Source: CAWCUU01 sp963798855 (GTDB taxonomy: Bacteria; Gemmatimonadota; Gemmatimonadetes; Longimicrobiales; RSA9). From it: a stretch of 64,000 bases of DNA. Position numbers and translations under genes: made by a program. Within the stretch, counting starts at the first letter, position 1, and each line of letters begins with the position of its first letter. This document shows, piece after piece, positions 62,291 to 64,000 of this stretch. The notes below the pieces were generated by a model. That model made no database searches and was not told where the DNA came from. It worked only from the letters and a program-made list of their open reading frames with translations. The stretch covers positions 248,001 to 312,000 of the forward strand of contig CAWCUU010000004.1 of the NCBI GenBank assembly GCA_963798855.1. The letters run 5' to 3'.

Positions 62291-62319
62291 GGCTCGTCGC
62301 CCGCCCCTGAGCGATCCTT

Positions 62320-62796
62320 TCAGAGCAGCGGCTTGAACACCATTGCGAACACGGCAGAGAGCAGCAGCAGCATGTTCAACGCGTTCAGCCGCACCAGCCT
62401 CTGCCGAAGCCCCTGCGCCCGGTCCGTTGCGCCGTTCCCGATTCCGGTCCCCCCGCTCCCGACAGCCACGACCAGCTCCTCGTTCGTCCGGCGCAGCAGC
62501 GTGGCGCCGAGCGCCGCCGAGCCCACCATTGCGATCAGGCCCCACCCGACCCACAGCGGCACGTGCCCGTGCATCAGCGCCACCAATCCGAGCCCCGTCA
62601 GCAGCGTCGTTCCCGCTGCCGGACCGAGGACCACCTGCCCCAGCGCTGCGCTCTGGCGGGCGACCAGCGAAGCCATCAGCCCGTCCTCCTCGCCCGCCAG
62701 CCTGGCAGCCAGGATCGTCAACATGAACGCACCCCCGACCCACGTGATCACCGCCGATACGTGCAGGAACTTCAGAAGGTTGTACAGAGTGAACAT
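62320..62796 (-). CDS. DUF2269-family membrane protein
   Basis: This is a 158-residue protein with four transmembrane helices (about 6-28, 52-76, 81-104 and 134-156). The pattern MFTLYNLLKFLHVSAVITWVGG is typical of DUF2269, with a conserved His near the start (LHVSAV) as in CopD-like proteins. Function unknown. GAGGAG precedes the ATG. It is divergent from tetR across a 93-base AT-rich gap containing a 17-base dyad, so it is the probable target of the regulator. Confidence 0.85.
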   Translation of the reverse strand: MFTLYNLLKFLHVSAVITWVGGAFMLTILAARLAGEEDGLMASLVARQSAALGQVVLGPAAGTTLLTGLGLVALMHGHVPLWVGWGLIAMVGSAALGATLLRRTNEELVVAVGSGGTGIGNGATDRAQGLRQRLVRLNALNMLLLLSAVFAMVFKPLL

Positions 62797-62860
62797 CGTC
62801 TCCTCTCACGAACGTCGCCCATTCGGCCGGCGTTGCGCGTGCCGATTTTAGACACTATGT

Positions 62861-62877
62861 TTATACATATCGTATAA
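62861..62877. promoter_or_regulatory. TetR-type operator between DUF2269 and tetR
   Basis: TTATAC-ATATC-GTATAA is a perfect inverted repeat (6-5-6) in the AT-rich gap, 12 bases before the tetR ATG. It is a strong candidate operator controlling both divergent genes. Confidence 0.65.
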
Positions 62878-62889
62878 GTCAAGGGGAGC

Positions 62890-63489
62890 ATGGCATCGCC
62901 CGCGAAGCAACGACGCACCAGCACCGAGACGCGCAGGCGCATACTCGACGCCGCCCGCGATCTCGCGGTGGACCAGGGCTTCAGCGGCTTCACGGTCGAG
63001 AAGGTGGCGGAGCGCGCCGGAGTCTCGCGCCTGACGGTCTACTACCAGTTCGGCTCGAAGCCCGATCTGCTGGAGTCATTGCTGGACCATATCGCGGAGC
63101 GTGGACGCGTCGAACGGCTGAAGGGGGCGTTCCTCGAGGCCGATCCCGTTGCGGCGCTGGACCGCTTCATCGACGTGTTCTGCGGTTTCTGGGCGTCCGA
63201 CCCGGTGGGGATCCGCCGTCTACGGGGGTGGGAGGCGTCCGAGCCGGCGGCAGGCGAGCTCGCCCACGACCGCGACGCCTGGCGGCGGCGAGGGGTGAAG
63301 AGGCTGGTCGATCGGATCGCGGGCGCGCGAGAAGGGCCGATGGCGATGCAGCTCTCCGATGCGGTGGACGTGCTGTATGCACTGACGAGCTTCGAGAGCT
63401 ACGACGGGCTCTCCCGCGTCGGTCACGGCGAGGCTGAGATCGCGGCGCTGTTGAAGCGCACGGCCCGTACGGTGCTGGGGGTGGAATAG
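62890..63489 (+). CDS. TetR/AcrR-family transcriptional regulator
   Basis: This is a 199-residue TetR regulator. The helix-turn-helix runs TRRRILDAARDLAVDQGFSGFTVEKVAERAGVSRLTVYYQFGSKPDLLES (residues about 14-62), very typical. The C-terminal ligand domain is variable, with helices DPVAALDRFIDVFCGFW and SDAVDVLYALTSFESY. GGGGAGC precedes the ATG. It is divergent from DUF2269 with a dyad between them, so it probably represses that gene and itself. The ligand is unknown. Confidence 0.93.
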   Translation: MASPAKQRRTSTETRRRILDAARDLAVDQGFSGFTVEKVAERAGVSRLTVYYQFGSKPDLLESLLDHIAERGRVERLKGAFLEADPVAALDRFIDVFCGFWASDPVGIRRLRGWEASEPAAGELAHDRDAWRRRGVKRLVDRIAGAREGPMAMQLSDAVDVLYALTSFESYDGLSRVGHGEAEIAALLKRTARTVLGVE

Positions 63490-63537
63490 GCCAGACTTTG
63501 CCGGGGAGGTTCGGCAGCGCGGCTCTCGCTCTCCCGG

Positions 63538-64000
63538 CTAGCGTCCCCCCCGGAGCCCGAGGAGCAGGTTCAGGATCCTGCCGCGCAGGAGTCCGGATTC
63601 CCCCCCTTCGCGGGCCGACGAGGGCACCATGCGGGTGCGGGCTGGCCCGCCCGCCTCGGGGGCGGCTCGCCAACGCCGGCGCGGCGGGGCGCTCGTAGGT
63701 CCGATTCGATTCGGAGCGGGCCGCTGCGCCGCCGGCGCCACCCAGGGCTCCATCCTCCCGCGAACGGCGGCGATGAGCGCCTGCGATTCCGCCGACGGCT
63801 CGGACTCGTACGTCTGTCGGAGCTTCAGCTCGAACCGGTCGTACTCGTGGAGAGCCGAGGCCCGGTCGCCCGCCCGGTCCAGCAGCCCGATGAGCCGCCG
63901 CGATGCCTGCTCGTCCATGGGCGCCATCGCCGTGGCGCGCCGCACCCAGCGCAGCGCCTGCGCGGAGTCGCCGCTGGCCTCCTCGTGCAAGGACAACGCG
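63538..64000 (-). CDS. BTAD-domain transcriptional regulator (5' end beyond window)
   Basis: Only the C-terminal part is present. It begins with a bacterial transcriptional activator domain: ALRWVRRATAMAPMDEQASRRLIGLLDRAG, then DRASALHEYDRFELKLRQTYESEPSAESQAL, the signature helices of SARP-like proteins. A Pro/Arg-rich 75-residue tail follows and the protein ends there. Such regulators in this group usually continue into a membrane segment and TPRs, so the tail may reflect a shorter variant or a frameshift. The DNA-binding part would lie beyond base 64000. Confidence 0.8.
   Translation of the reverse strand, partial: ALSLHEEASGDSAQALRWVRRATAMAPMDEQASRRLIGLLDRAGDRASALHEYDRFELKLRQTYESEPSAESQALIAAVRGRMEPWVAPAAQRPAPNRIGPTSAPPRRRWRAAPEAGGPARTRMVPSSAREGGESGLLRGRILNLLLGLRGGR

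Overview
The window is GC-rich (roughly 68-70% by eye) chromosomal DNA that looks like Gemmatimonadota. The reasons are three ADOP/MacB-type permeases with PadR-like regulators, two blaI-M56 (BlaR1-like) pairs, a tricorn-type secreted protease, many secreted hydrolases with Sec signal peptides, and a BTAD regulator. The phylum is inferred from gene content and is not proven. I saw no rRNA, tRNA, CRISPR array or intact transposase.

Layout. 1-4.2 kb: a truncated beta-lactamase-fold serine hydrolase, a lytic transglycosylase and a blaI-M56 operon whose peptidase ends in TonB-plug-like segments. 4.4-12.5 kb: a zinc-ribbon protein, an FMN reductase, a HemG-like flavodoxin, a second serine hydrolase, a lower-GC orphan secreted protein, a frameshifted TPR gene and an M1 peptidase. 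12.9-26 kb: tricorn protease, TPR protein, penicillin acylase-type hydrolase, YcaQ-type glycosylase, exported MsrA, acetyltransferase, metallo-beta-lactamase-fold hydrolase and a TolB/TPR membrane protein. 26.4-32.1 kb: two ADOP permeases around a padR gene with a hairpin over its ribosome site. 32.1-46.8 kb: a MITE-like element, an esterase lipoprotein, a CxCxC protein, DUF2911, a CocE-type hydrolase, an iodotyrosine deiodinase-like nitroreductase, two beta-propeller proteins, an M14 carboxypeptidase, a HAD phosphatase, a diheme cytochrome, a YCII protein and an SRPBCC protein. 47-53.6 kb: a TreT-like glycosyltransferase, a PadR-like/ADOP pair (ADOP frameshifted) and a sodium:solute symporter with a small membrane partner. 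53.7-57.4 kb: an LVIVD propeller - secreted protein - multicopper oxidase operon. 57.6-64 kb: a second blaI-M56 operon (with DUF4097-like and HEAT segments), rhodanese-SufU, a decayed gene, DUF2269 divergent from tetR, and the end of a BTAD regulator.

How the genes work together. Much of the window serves an exported degradative and envelope-stress economy: peptidases (S41/tricorn, M1, M14), amide and ester hydrolases, and envelope sensing through BlaI-M56 pairs and PadR-controlled permeases. The rhodanese-SufU pair handles sulfur for Fe-S assembly and sits behind a Fur-like palindrome. The multicopper oxidase operon suggests periplasmic copper handling.

The most unusual signal is a family of short tandem arrays with a 13-base unit (core AGGCG), present at eight intergenic sites. 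In seven of eight sites they lie at the 3' ends of genes and are oriented with transcription. They often supply the stop codon and the last residues of the gene, and in several convergent pairs they meet as long inverted repeats. Three genes carry single-base frameshifts and a fourth has lost its natural end, so some indels may be assembly errors.
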